This document shows positions 22,607-32,180 of a DNA stretch of 64,000 nt, piece by piece. The position numbers and the translations under genes are program-made. The notes beneath the pieces were generated by a model, which worked only from the letters and a program-made list of their open reading frames with translations, was not told the DNA's origin and did no database searches. This DNA comes from Apiotrichum sp. Y4204 (taxonomy: Eukaryota; Basidiomycota; Tremellomycetes; Trichosporonales; Trichosporonaceae). The number at the start of each line of letters is the position of its first letter. The stretch's first letter is position 1. The stretch is from the NCBI GenBank assembly GCA_025531455.1, contig JAMYHL010000050.1, positions 124,001 to 188,000 of the forward strand, read 5' to 3'.

Positions 22607-23614
22607 CTACAATCCAGTTAGAAGACTCAAGAAGAGCCCCGACAGTGTGGCAACGAGAGTCGCTCCGATAATGCCGGCACCTGCGGTACGGAGCCCCGTG
22701 GAAGGCTTCTCCTCCCTGTCTGGCAAAAGCTTGCCGTAGATTGACCCGTCGCAGTACTCGACCCAGGTAACAAGGTCGAGGGTCTTGATGATGGTGGTAA
22801 AGTTGGTGGGCGACGCGCACGAGGACAGCAGCTCCTCCTTGGTCAAGTTGAGAGGGTTGGGAGGGTACTCCATGTTGAACACGGGCTTGCTGGCGTTGAT
22901 GAACGGCACCCACTGATCGCAGTTCTTCTGTTGGACACACTCCTCCTGCATTGCGAACTGGACATCAGGCAGGACATCGGCAATGATGTGAGGGGCGTTC
23001 TTGAGCCCGGTCGATACGTTCAGCTTGGCAGCCTCGGCAGCCATGAACTTTACATAGCCGGCAGCGTCCTTCGCCGTGACGTTGGCTAATCCATGGTCGT
23101 TGTCCTGCGACGTCAGACTGGCTCGCTACTGACACTACTCACATAAAGGTCAACGTTATCGGGGTCGATAGCGTCACATCCCTTCTCAGCCGCAAGCGCA
23201 ATACGCTTCTTCATGACGTCGCGCACACGCTCCGACCGGATGTCAAGGTAGTGTTCGCCCTCCCAGTCCGGAAGGGCCTTACCCATGTCCGATTCCTGGA
23301 TGCCGCCGAGGTCCGGGCGCCAGTTCTCGTGGGTTCCGGCAGAGAAGTAGCAGACGACCTTTTTGCCCTTGCCGTGCAGGGTCTTGATCAGGTCGACGGG
23401 GGTATCGAAGAGGTCAAAGTCGTAAATGTCCACGTCGGGAACGCACTTGCCGCTGTCATCGAACGAGACCGTGCCGGTGGTGTTGGTAAGGACGATCTGG
23501 TAGGTGGCGCCGACTGGAGGTTGCCACAGGGCCTGGAGTCAGTCGTTCGTCAAAGGTACCCGTGCTCACTCCCAGCGCAACTGGAAGGAAAACAATAACG
23601 AGTCCGCCAAGCAT
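22607..23614 (-). CDS. GPI-anchored GH114 endo-alpha-1,4-polygalactosaminidase-like protein
   Basis: Three exons (23570-23614, 23143-23532, 22607-23104) encode 310 residues. Residues 1-15 are a hydrophobic signal peptide. The GH114 barrel follows: ALWQPPVGATYQIVL, DVDIYDFDLFDTP, KKVVCYFSAGTHENWRPD, HYLDIRSERVRDVM, GCDAIDPDNVDLY, then FNMEYP, which carries the acidic residue expected near the end of the barrel. Asn-x-Thr sites are present (NTTG, NLTK, NFTT). The last 25 or so residues (AGAGIIGATLVATL onward) are a hydrophobic tail after a Ser/Thr/Gly-rich stretch, typical of a GPI signal. Known GH114 enzymes cleave galactosamine-containing polymers such as galactosaminogalactan; cell-surface location is inferred. 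A second intron of 38 nt interrupts DPDNVDLY. It is isolated in the gene-poor half, with no galactosamine-polymer gene visible nearby. Confidence 0.85.
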
Positions 23615-26600
23615 TCTATGGTTATCTATGGAGTGGGGGAGAAAGGTGAAAGAACAACAACGACCAGTTGCTCTGCATACTTATCGTTCTTAGACTTCGC
23701 CGTCGGCGCCAGTGTCAGTGTCAGTGTCAGTGTGGTGGGCGATGGCGGACGGCCATGTCTAGGTGTGTCAGTCTGTGGATCTGTGGCTGAGGTGGTGGAG
23801 GTGTCACAGATCGACACAGAGATGCACAGACCATGTCGATCCACATTCGTCTTTCTGATGCGTCCAGACGCCTGGAGTTTCTTACTGCCACTGTCGCCGC
23901 TCTGCGTCCTCTGTCACAGTCCATCCGTCTTCTCCATCTGCAAGAAATGGTAACCTTACACGGGAATGCTGGCGGCGGTGGCTGATCCATGCAGATTGTC
24001 GCTCTCGGCGAGGCCATGCGTCCCACAATCGGTGGAACCAGTTTAAGTCATGGCAGGTCGTCTATCTTGACCACCGTCGTCAATACGAGTCAAACATCGA
24101 CGTTTAAGCATAAAGCCCAGCATGGCGTTTCGTCCAGTATGCAAGGATTTCTGCCATCCGTTACTGACAACGAACACCGCATTCACTCCAAGTCTGCACG
24201 ATAACCTCTCCCCGAATCTCCAGCTCTTCATACAGGAGATGGTGACCACAACACCTTTCGATCAGACTTGATCGCCTCAGCCACTGCCACGGACTGGAGG
24301 AGATGCTCCATGGCGTCCTCTGCCACTGCATGACATCCAGAAGCTGAGAGCACTGTTATGGCAGAAGCTACAAAATGCACCCGTTTGGTCTGGACATCTG
24401 GTCACGCTCGTCGTTTCCAATTGTCTGTGTAGTCTACAAAACTGCCCATATTGCATCCAGTTCTGGAGAGCTGAGGTGTCATTTCCGCTGCTTGCCCTCA
24501 GGTCTTGTGGCTGCAATCATCATCCCTGGACTCTAGACGAGCAGTCCTAAACGAGTTTTTGCAAACGTATCGAGATCTCAACGTATCAGCATCAGATAGC
24601 CTCAACCTCAGAAACGTAAGGTTTCCATTCACAACAGGGACGTTAACTGTCATACGTTTGTATTCTACAACACTTCCACGGTGAACTCCATCGATGGCAA
24701 CGTGTGTCTACCTACTCATTGCTCAAAATGTCCGACCCAGCCGAGAAGGGTCCTAGGGACGTCGGGACAGTCGAGGCTCCGATTCGGACATCCTTCTTGA
24801 CCCCTCAGGGCTTCTCACGGCTTCACAGCTTATCGATTAGCCGTCGGATCGACTGATCCGCTCGCAACCATCCCCAAACGGACCTACACTCTCACGCGAC
24901 CAATTGCCATCCATCACCATCCCCGCACTTACGCGAGGTCGGGGGTTCGGCCGCGGTGTCCGAGCAGCTCGGGGTATTCCGGCGCGGCGGAACAGGACGC
25001 GTACGCACAGTCCTGAATTCCTAGGACCGAAGCGCGCCGAGAACGCGAACCAAGACCACGGGCCTGGGCATTGAGAGTACGAAAGCGCGCGTGCAGCACG
25101 AGGCTCAATTCGCGCAGTAGGGATCCAGGACATCTAGGACCGAGGTGGGGGAGTCGGGGAGAGAATGGGATGTCACTTGCCGAACGGGTGACAACGGTGT
25201 GGACGGGGGTCGACGGCCAAACTTTCGAAAAAATGTTTGCAGCCACACACGGTCGCCAGGGTGTGGTCAGGGTCATGGAAAGAATGGAAGCTTGCGGCGA
25301 AGGCATGTGCGCCATGTGTACTGAATCCGAACTTGGCAAACCGGTGCGAGACACGCAGCGCCAAGGGGCTGGGCCAGGGGGGGAGGTCTTGGTCGGCGTG
25401 GTAGGACGCGTCTACGGAATCCAGGATAAGGTGAGCCGAGGCTGCAGACGTCTGGATTTGGGCATGGTGGGTCCAGCCAGGGACGCCTTAACGAGGCTGT
25501 GGGAAAAGGAGGGCGAGCGGCAGTATCAGGGTGGACACTATCGACGCCATCTCCAGAGACAGGGCAGGAAGAATGAGTTGTATCACAAGGCGTTTGGGGG
25601 GCTTGAGATCGTGGCACGGGAATACATCAAACACGAATCGTCGACGTGGCCGATGAGTAACAGCCGATGAGTAACGAAGAAGCAGTGCGGGGTGGCGTCG
25701 CCATTGTACTTGGTCCAGGGACCACACAGCTGGAAGCAACGTGGCCAACAGGGCCGAGGGACATCCATCCGGACATATCTGCTTGTGCCTTGCTTCCACC
25801 GGCCACGCCTTTCCGGCTCCCCATCATATCTGACACTGGCGATCCGTGCAGTGCCCAACGCGGCCAAGACCGGCCGAGAGCATCGTACGGCGCTGAACTG
25901 CTGATAGCTCCCCACATGTTGCTGACCTCTGTCTCGGGCTCTCGGCTCATTCAGAAACTGGCCGTGACACGTCTCGGCCTCCGGAACCTCGGAAAATCAG
26001 CCGGTCGCTTAGCACTACTGCACACTATGGTCCGAGCGTGTCTGACAACGATTCAAAACGCGTTGCTTCTGATGACTGCGCCCATGCGAGAAGTGAGCTG
26101 CGACGAAGAGGCAGATGCCGATTGTCAGCCGAAGCACAGACCCTCCTGCTGTGGCCCCGGGGGGGAATCGATGTTGGGCGACCGATGTTCTCCGAGAGAA
26201 GGCATATGATGACCTCGTTCTCGGAGGTCCGGACCTGTTGTTTGTAACACTCGATTGGAGTTACATTGGCGCATTGGCGAGCATGCCGCGCACCTCGCAG
26301 GCCTGCGCGACGCGTATCGTGCCTGTTTGCACAAATGGGCACATTCCACGGGACGCGCATGGGAGGAACGTCCCACGCCATGCTGAGGACCGCAGCACCA
26401 CTCACCGGCGACCGACGTACCTTGCAATCGACGCAAGTAACAGAGTCTTAAGCACCGTATATCTCGGACCCGTCCCGTCGTGTACCCGCTACCCAACGAC
26501 TGGCGGTGCCAAAACATGTACCGAACAGTGTCGGCAGCCGCAGCCCACGAAATGAAACTATTTCTCACTCCCGTCGTTCTCACGGTACTGGCAGACTCTC

Positions 26601-27110
26601 ACGCCACACTCGTCGGCCCGCCACAGTGTGCGTGGCGAAGCAGTGGCACTCGGTGGCAGGTAGTAAGCCTTATCTCTTGTTACAAACATCCGAGACAAGA
26701 TCTGGTTACTCGGACACAGACACCCAGACACCAATGCGTTCCAGACGGGATTTGTGAGAGGGCAACAGCGGGACCCAGCCTCGCGTTTCCAGGATGGACA
26801 TGGAAGTGACATGGGGGCCATCTTTGTCATCGATGCCGCCGCGAGCAGAATCGCGGGAGAGTACGTAGAAGATACATGAGCGGGAATGAGCGGCCGCGTT
26901 GCCGCAGGCGTCGTTAGGCCGAAGGGATGGCAACGGAGATCCTGCTCATGTCCTCGACGTTTCGTCAGTGACACAAACACAACTCACATTGAATCAACCA
27001 CCCCGTACGATCCATACCCGCCATACCAATGAGGCCATGCAAAACGCTCCCGCCGATCGAGGCGAGCCTCTGGTCAGCCTTGTTGCGGCCTAGATAGAGA
27101 AAAAGAGAGC
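23615..27110. other. gene-poor interval between GH114 gene and tRNA-Gly
   Basis: About 3.5 kb without a supported gene. The first 400 bp is the GH114 promoter region and contains a GTGTCA-type short repeat near 23712-23733. Open frames of 199 codons (25071-25670 plus), 180 codons (25667-26209 plus) and 141 codons (24929-25354 minus) overlap others on both strands and show no domain I recognise. The minus-strand one runs into a perfect GTAAGT donor near 24936, so a hidden multi-exon gene is not excluded. Confidence 0.45.
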
Positions 27111-27190
27111 TACATCGTAAGGGAGTCGAACCCCTGCCGCGTCGAGGAAGCACTTGGCAACGACGCATGATACCGTTTCACCAACGATGT
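27111..27190 (-). tRNA. tRNA-Gly(GCC) with intron
   Basis: The minus strand folds as a tRNA: acceptor ACATCGT pairs with ACGATGT, with discriminator A. The D-arm region is TGGTGAAACGGTATCA. The anticodon stem GCGTCG pairs with CGACGC, with loop start TTGCCA giving anticodon GCC. The T arm is AGGGG-TTCGACT-CCCTT. A 9-nt insertion (AGTGCTTCC or equivalent) lies one base 3' of the anticodon, the canonical nuclear intron position, giving 80 nt against the usual 71. A five-T run follows the 3' end on the minus strand (forward 27101-27105), as expected for a Pol III terminator. Confidence 0.9.
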
Positions 27191-28190
27191 CGCAATGTCT
27201 TCTTAAAAGGACTCCTGTCGTGAGAGAAGACGATTAAGGGGCTTATCAGAGGAAAGGCCGTTGTTCAATGTCTAGAATATGTCAAATTTAGATGTATCGA
27301 CTAGAAAATGAGGGGGAGAACGGGCTGGAAAGATTCCGGGGTGTGCCTGGCACTTATGTCGCGATTGTCGTGGTATACTGTTCTTACTCCACTTCGTCCA
27401 GCAACTGCATGGTCTAGAAGATGGTTGTAGCATCTTGGGCTCCAAAGTGAGCCTGCTTCTAGACCTGAAGCTGCTGAATCCTCACTGCCTCACACGGAAA
27501 AGTTTGTCGTGAATAGCACGGCTGCTCGCGCGATTCTCACTTTCCCTCTGTAGTTCTTCTTGCCAGGGGAAGGCCAGTCTTTGCTGTATATCGGGACAGC
27601 TTTTATATGCATTCTTCAACTTAATCTGCCATGTCCTCGTCCATCCTTTCACGGCCGAGCCAAAGGCATTGGTACTTGCTGGACCGCGTCTGTCACCTCG
27701 TCGATGTCATTCTGCCACAATCAGCCCGGCCAAATCGCTTATCGGACGGACATGTTATCAATCTCCGCCTCCACCTTCTCCGAACTGTTGACACAATCCC
27801 GCCGGCCCACTGATCCACACGCCGTACTTTGGATCCAACACCCAACTGTCGACCATCCTGGACCACGTCAACGTCCTCCTTTGCGACCTCAAAAGCGGTA
27901 TCGAACACGCGTACTGTCCAGCATTCATTCACAGCCCGGAATCACTGGAACGTCGTCACCGTTGCTCTCTCGGCCTGCTGCGTCCAAACCTCTTTCTGTC
28001 GTCATCGGCTCCAAAACTCCCTCTTTCCCCGAGCTGGCGCTTTCCATCCTGGACGCTTAACTCTCAAGCTCAGTGCTGTCGTTTATTTATTGGGACACAA
28101 GGCGATACTCGAGATCACCAGCGTCGGTCGTGGCTCAAACGCCTGCAAGACTCTCACTTGGCCTGTCTGTGATCGACGACATTATACAGG
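27191..28190. other. interval between tRNA-Gly and TBC gene
   Basis: One kilobase. From 27560 on, several plus-strand frames are open and CT-rich. One open stretch (about 27792-28172) is in the same frame as the first TBC exon and stops 18 nt before that ATG; it reads with protein-like composition (LDHVNVLLCDLKSGIEHAY). The TBC ATG is itself preceded by TTATACAG, which could be a splice acceptor, so upstream coding exons of the TBC gene are possible. I could not build a consistent exon chain and leave it unannotated. Confidence 0.4.
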
Positions 28191-29725
28191 ATGAGCACAA
28201 ATCTCCAGGATTACGTCGAACTCCTCACAGCTGAACAGCATGTGCAGGTTGACAAGCTACGAGAGAGTGCGCGGAACGGTGTCTCTCCGCGGGTTAGAGG
28301 GGTGCGTTTGGATTAACTCGTGGTGGACCGGATACTGACACATCCCAGGAAGTGTGGATGTACCTCCTCCACGTCCTGTCCGCTGACAAGACTAATGAAA
28401 TGACGCTTTTCAAGAAGCTCCGCGTAAACTATCAGGCATTACCTTCCTCCCTTCCTTCCGAGCTCGCCAGTGTCTTGCTGCGAACAGCTTTGGCACATCA
28501 CACACGACGATTCGAGTCGCCGACGTACGAGACGCTCATCACCAGTTTGACGGCCGAACGCTCCACGAGTGCAGCGGGTTCGCGGTCCGGATGGCTCATG
28601 CCGGGCCCGATGAATTCATTGGGCGGAGGTGGCGTACATGGTGTCTCTCCAGTGATCCTTCCCGGCGCAGCACCAGCTCCCCCGCCCATGAGCATTGATG
28701 ATCCCAGCGGCGATATGGGTTGGCGGGGGAAAGGCTTTCTCGGTGCACCAAGTGCACCTCCGAAGCGACATGTGTTTATGCAGATGATGGAGGAGGTACT
28801 TGGCAAGTTTTGGCACGCGTCTGGGTGCGCGCCAATGCCGACAGATGCGGTAGCCGGCCCCGATGGCGATCTTGCACCACGGCCTTTCTGGCATAAGGGA
28901 GATCTCCCTGCACCCGTTGACTGGGTATATCTCGCCACCCCTATCATGTGCTGTCTCGCCCGTCCCATCACTGTTTTCTACACATTTGAGAAACTTATAG
29001 AGAAGCTGGGTACGTACTACTGACTGAGCTTTGCCCAACCCACGCTGACCCACCGCAGAGACATTCCCTCCTCTCCCTTCGCGTCTTGGCTCCATGTTGG
29101 GTCTTTTCCGTCTCGCCTTGCCGGATCTGCACTCGTACTTCGAGGATGAGCAAGTGCCGATGATTGCTGTCGCCATGTCGTGGATGACCACACTCCTGTC
29201 AAGAGAAATGTGGCTCGGCGACGTGTTGCGACTATGGGGTGAGTGCAGGCGACGAGGGAGTTAGAGGGAGGTGGACAGCCTCTTTCACTAGTTCCGCTTT
29301 CATCGGCAGCTTTTGCAGAGAGGCAAGCTGTCGACGCGGCATGATGAGACCGTGCCGCCAAGGGTGTCACAGTCACTGATTCCAGACTCGTACTTTGCGA
29401 CGGACGACATGTTTTCGCTACACTGCTATGTCTGCGTTGCCATCCTGGCGACGTGCAAGGAGTAAGCTAGACCAGGAGTTGAATTGAACGTAAGCTCATC
29501 CATCAGGACTCTGGAAGAACTCGACGGCTCAGAAGCAAAACTCATGCTACTGGATTTACCGCCGATGGATGTCGATAGAGTACGTCTTCCGAATTTAACC
29601 TACCATGGTCGTCGTGCATGGTTGTCGTGCGCTCTGCCAGACTAACAATGCCACAGCTACTTCAGGACGCCGCAAATCTCAAGGTTCAGTTCCCCCTGCC
29701 GGGTCCCATCGATGATGATGAGTAG
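28191..29725 (+). CDS. TBC-domain protein (Rab-GAP fold), probably non-catalytic
   Basis: Six exons (28191-28301, 28349-29009, 29059-29238, 29386-29461, 29507-29579, 29657-29725) close in frame to 389 residues. The TBC fold is recognised by ARNGVSPRVRGEVWMYLLHV at residues 27-46 (start of the domain), VDWVYLATPIMCCLARP and FYTFEKLIEKL in the middle, and LPDLHSYFEDEQVPMIA, SREMWLGDVLRLWDSYFAT and MFSLHCYVCVAIL in the C-terminal lobe. TBC proteins normally switch off Rab GTPases with an Arg finger (IxxDxxR) and a Gln (YxQG). I see neither: the Arg-finger region is replaced by a Gly/Pro/Ser-rich loop (about residues 100-150) and the YVQGM position reads DWVY. It may therefore be a scaffold, as in other pseudo-GAPs. 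Convergent with the esterase at 30535. Confidence 0.8.
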
Positions 29726-30534
29726 GCCCAGCCGCGGACAGTCGGGTCGTAAACAGTTTGTTGCCATTTTACTGTATCATGCAAATCACCTATGATCTAC
29801 TCTGACCTACGGCTCCTAACTGTGCAACATGCTATACTGGGGAGCCATGAGTGGAGGTTGACTTGAGTGGGGCGGAGGCAGCTAACACCTGACTGACCGG
29901 ACGCGTAACACCCCACTTGCCAAATAACGGACGGGTTCGCGATAGCCCTCGAAATTCGAACCGGTGGTATGCGACAGTCCTACCTGGTTGAGCTAAGACT
30001 AACGAGAGCAGTTACACTGGCAGCCAGGTCTAGTTATCCAGCGAATGCCCTGACTTTGACGGGTTAGGCGTATCAAGGGCCCACGAGAGTGCACAGTACG
30101 ACCACCGGTGGTCAGGTCTACTGTGGACTTCCGCAGTTGCTGCCTTGAAGAGGTGGGGGCGATCTGTCGCCCTACCTTGTATCTAGAAGGACGCATTGAA
30201 TGTCGAACCGGATCGTTCTCACATTGTGGAGTCTTGAAGCCCGTCACGCACGTCGATGTTCCTGTTCATAGTCACGGTGTGTTGCTGCGTGTTCTTCAGA
30301 TCAAATGTTTCCGCTCCTCATCCAGGTCTGGAGGCATCTTTTAAGGAGATGAGAAAAAGTCTTGTCGAACGATCCGGTCAAGAGAGATGCTCCATCGCGC
30401 GCTGCACATCGGGTCACCTGCATGCTTGGGCAACAAGCCTGCTGAACGAAAATGGACATAAATTCATAACTCGTGAAGCAAGACATTATATCGCAACTGG
30501 GATCCGACAGCATATCGCAAAGTCGACCCAGGAT
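29726..30534. other. convergent intergenic region, TBC/esterase
   Basis: 809 bp between the 3' ends of two convergent genes. It contains the tRNA-like remnant annotated at 29940-30003. Nothing else is recognisable; the 122-codon plus-strand frame at 30256-30624 runs into the esterase antisense and is not supported. Confidence 0.5.
29940..30003 (-). other. tRNA-like remnant
   Basis: On the minus strand, an A-box-like TTAGCTCAACCAGG (D-arm) is followed about 30 nt later by a B-box-like GGTTCGAATTT. This is the promoter arrangement of a tRNA gene, and CAT lies roughly where an anticodon could be. The acceptor halves do not pair, the D, anticodon and T stems are mostly unpaired, and no T run follows. 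It is probably a decayed tRNA gene or a chance match. Confidence 0.3.
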
Positions 30535-32180
30535 CTACATCAGCGCAAGCACGCCCTTGACGCCATTGGCGAAGGACTCGTAGGCGCTTGGTTTACTCCA
30601 CGGTGTGATGGGTCCACAGTGTAAACCGTCCGGTTCCTCGAATGTGCGGACCTTGATGCCATCGTGACGAAGGGCCTCAACAAACATCTTTGCCTCATCG
30701 CTCAGCGATTCGTGCTCGCCGTACGATACGAAAAACGGCACGTCCGCAAACGGGCGCCAGTACCCGGCTGGAGCGAGCGCCGGCGAGAGGATTGGGATAT
30801 TTGCCGCGTCGGGCCTGTAGTTCCGCAGCGCGCTGTGAACCATGGTGCGCGCCCGGCGGCGCATAATGTAGTCGCGCCCCCAGTCCCACGACCGCGAGCT
30901 GAAGGTGAGGTCGAGCCATGGCGAGCTGAGCGCAATACCGCCTGGGAGACGCTGCGCCGGGTCGACGCTCGGGTTGATGCGCGCTCCCATCGCGGCGGCT
31001 ATGGCCAGTCCTTGCGAGAGGTACATGCACAGGTGGCCGCCGGCCGAGTCGCCCACGAGGAGAATGTCGCGTGGGGCGAAGCCCAGTGCCAAAACGTAGT
31101 CCCACGCTGCGTACGCATCGACTAACGGGGCGGGGAAACCCGATTTTTCATCAAGCACTTTACGGTACGTCGGAGCTAGGGAGTCAGAAGTTATAACTTA
31201 CGCGTGACCTACCGAAAACACGGATTTTGGTATCACGAGCAATCTTGTAAGCAAACGGCAGCGTGAGGGGGTGGCCAGAGACGTAGCCGCTGTGCGTCAG
31301 CTCTGCGATGTGCAGCATTTGTAACCTACCCTCCATGGAAGTAGAGGATAATCTTCTCTCCAGGCTCGGCGGGCGCTGTTCCGGATGGCGTTCCGGGCGG
31401 TGAGAGCATGAAGCCGGGCAGGGGAATGGAGGACACAACGGGACGCATGGGTGGGCGACAGGCCTGGCTCGGAATCGGGGGGATAGTGGTGGGCGTCACG
31501 GTGACGATCTTGTCCAAGCCGTCAAGAGGCAGTCGGCGGCCATGCTCGCGCCTTTCGTGCGTCTCAGCCGACGGCATGACTATGTCGAGCCAGAGGTAGA
31601 TGGTGACTCCTCGACATAGTAGATAGCTCCATATGCTTTTGAATCCGCGTGGGCGTACCGTGTAGTATCGAAGGGCAAAGAAGGGAAAGGTGGGAATGAT
31701 GAAAAGCGCAGAGAGGAAGAGGCATAGGAGAGCGACAGACCGGCGGGAGCCGTTGCGCGCCGTGGGGTCCGGTCCTGTACGCACATATCCCTCGAGTGCG
31801 AGCGAAGCCTCGACCACACCTTCCGCGGCGGCGGCATAGCTCACGCCAGGCTTGAGTGAGGGAGCAGAGTTGTTAGATCTGGGTGTCGTCGACACGGAGG
31901 AGACTGGTGAAGGCGGCGGCGATATGGACGAGCCAGAACCAGCTTTACTGTGCCGTCTGGGGCGCCGTAGCGAGGGGTGCTTGAGGATCTTGAGTTTGGA
32001 GATGGTGGGCGAGGTAGGGGTCTTCATGTCGCGAAGAGGTCTGAGGAGTGTGGGCCAAATCGTCGCGGGCAGCGCGGATGTTAGCTGTGAGTCGACGACG
32101 TTGAGCTTGGGGCCGTGAGTGTGTTCGTGAGTGTGCAAAGGTGAGCTGAAGATAAATGTCAAGTAGTGAGAATGTGTCAA
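30535..32180 (-). CDS. membrane-anchored alpha/beta hydrolase, HSL-type esterase/lipase
   Basis: Three exons (31330-32180, 31213-31289, 30535-31175) separated by 40- and 37-nt introns encode 522 residues. Residues 55-145 are basic then Ser/Pro-rich. A transmembrane helix lies at about 148-170 (SVALLCLFLSALFIIPTF), with a second hydrophobic stretch at about 182-202. The hydrolase domain carries the HSL oxyanion motif YFHGGGYVSGHP, created by splicing at about residue 282. The nucleophile motif GDSAGGH places Ser at about 353. The acid is a Glu at about 465 in GEHESLSDEA and the His at about 495 is in DGLHCGP. The family hydrolyses short or medium acyl esters; substrate unknown. The N-terminal helix suggests an ER or lipid-droplet membrane protein. 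The first ATG was used; a later Met at residue 52 is an alternative start. Confidence 0.87.

Noticed and set aside
22013..22621. 202-codon plus-strand frame ending over the GH114 3' end
   Set aside because: No recognisable domain; overlaps a similar antisense frame and the terminal codons of a confident gene.
25071..25670. 199-codon plus-strand frame
   Set aside because: No domain and competing minus-strand frames; kept only as part of the gene-poor interval.
27560..28060. 166-codon plus-strand open frame as an independent gene
   Set aside because: Three frames are open here in CT-rich leader-like sequence; no domain, and I could not assemble a consistent exon chain.
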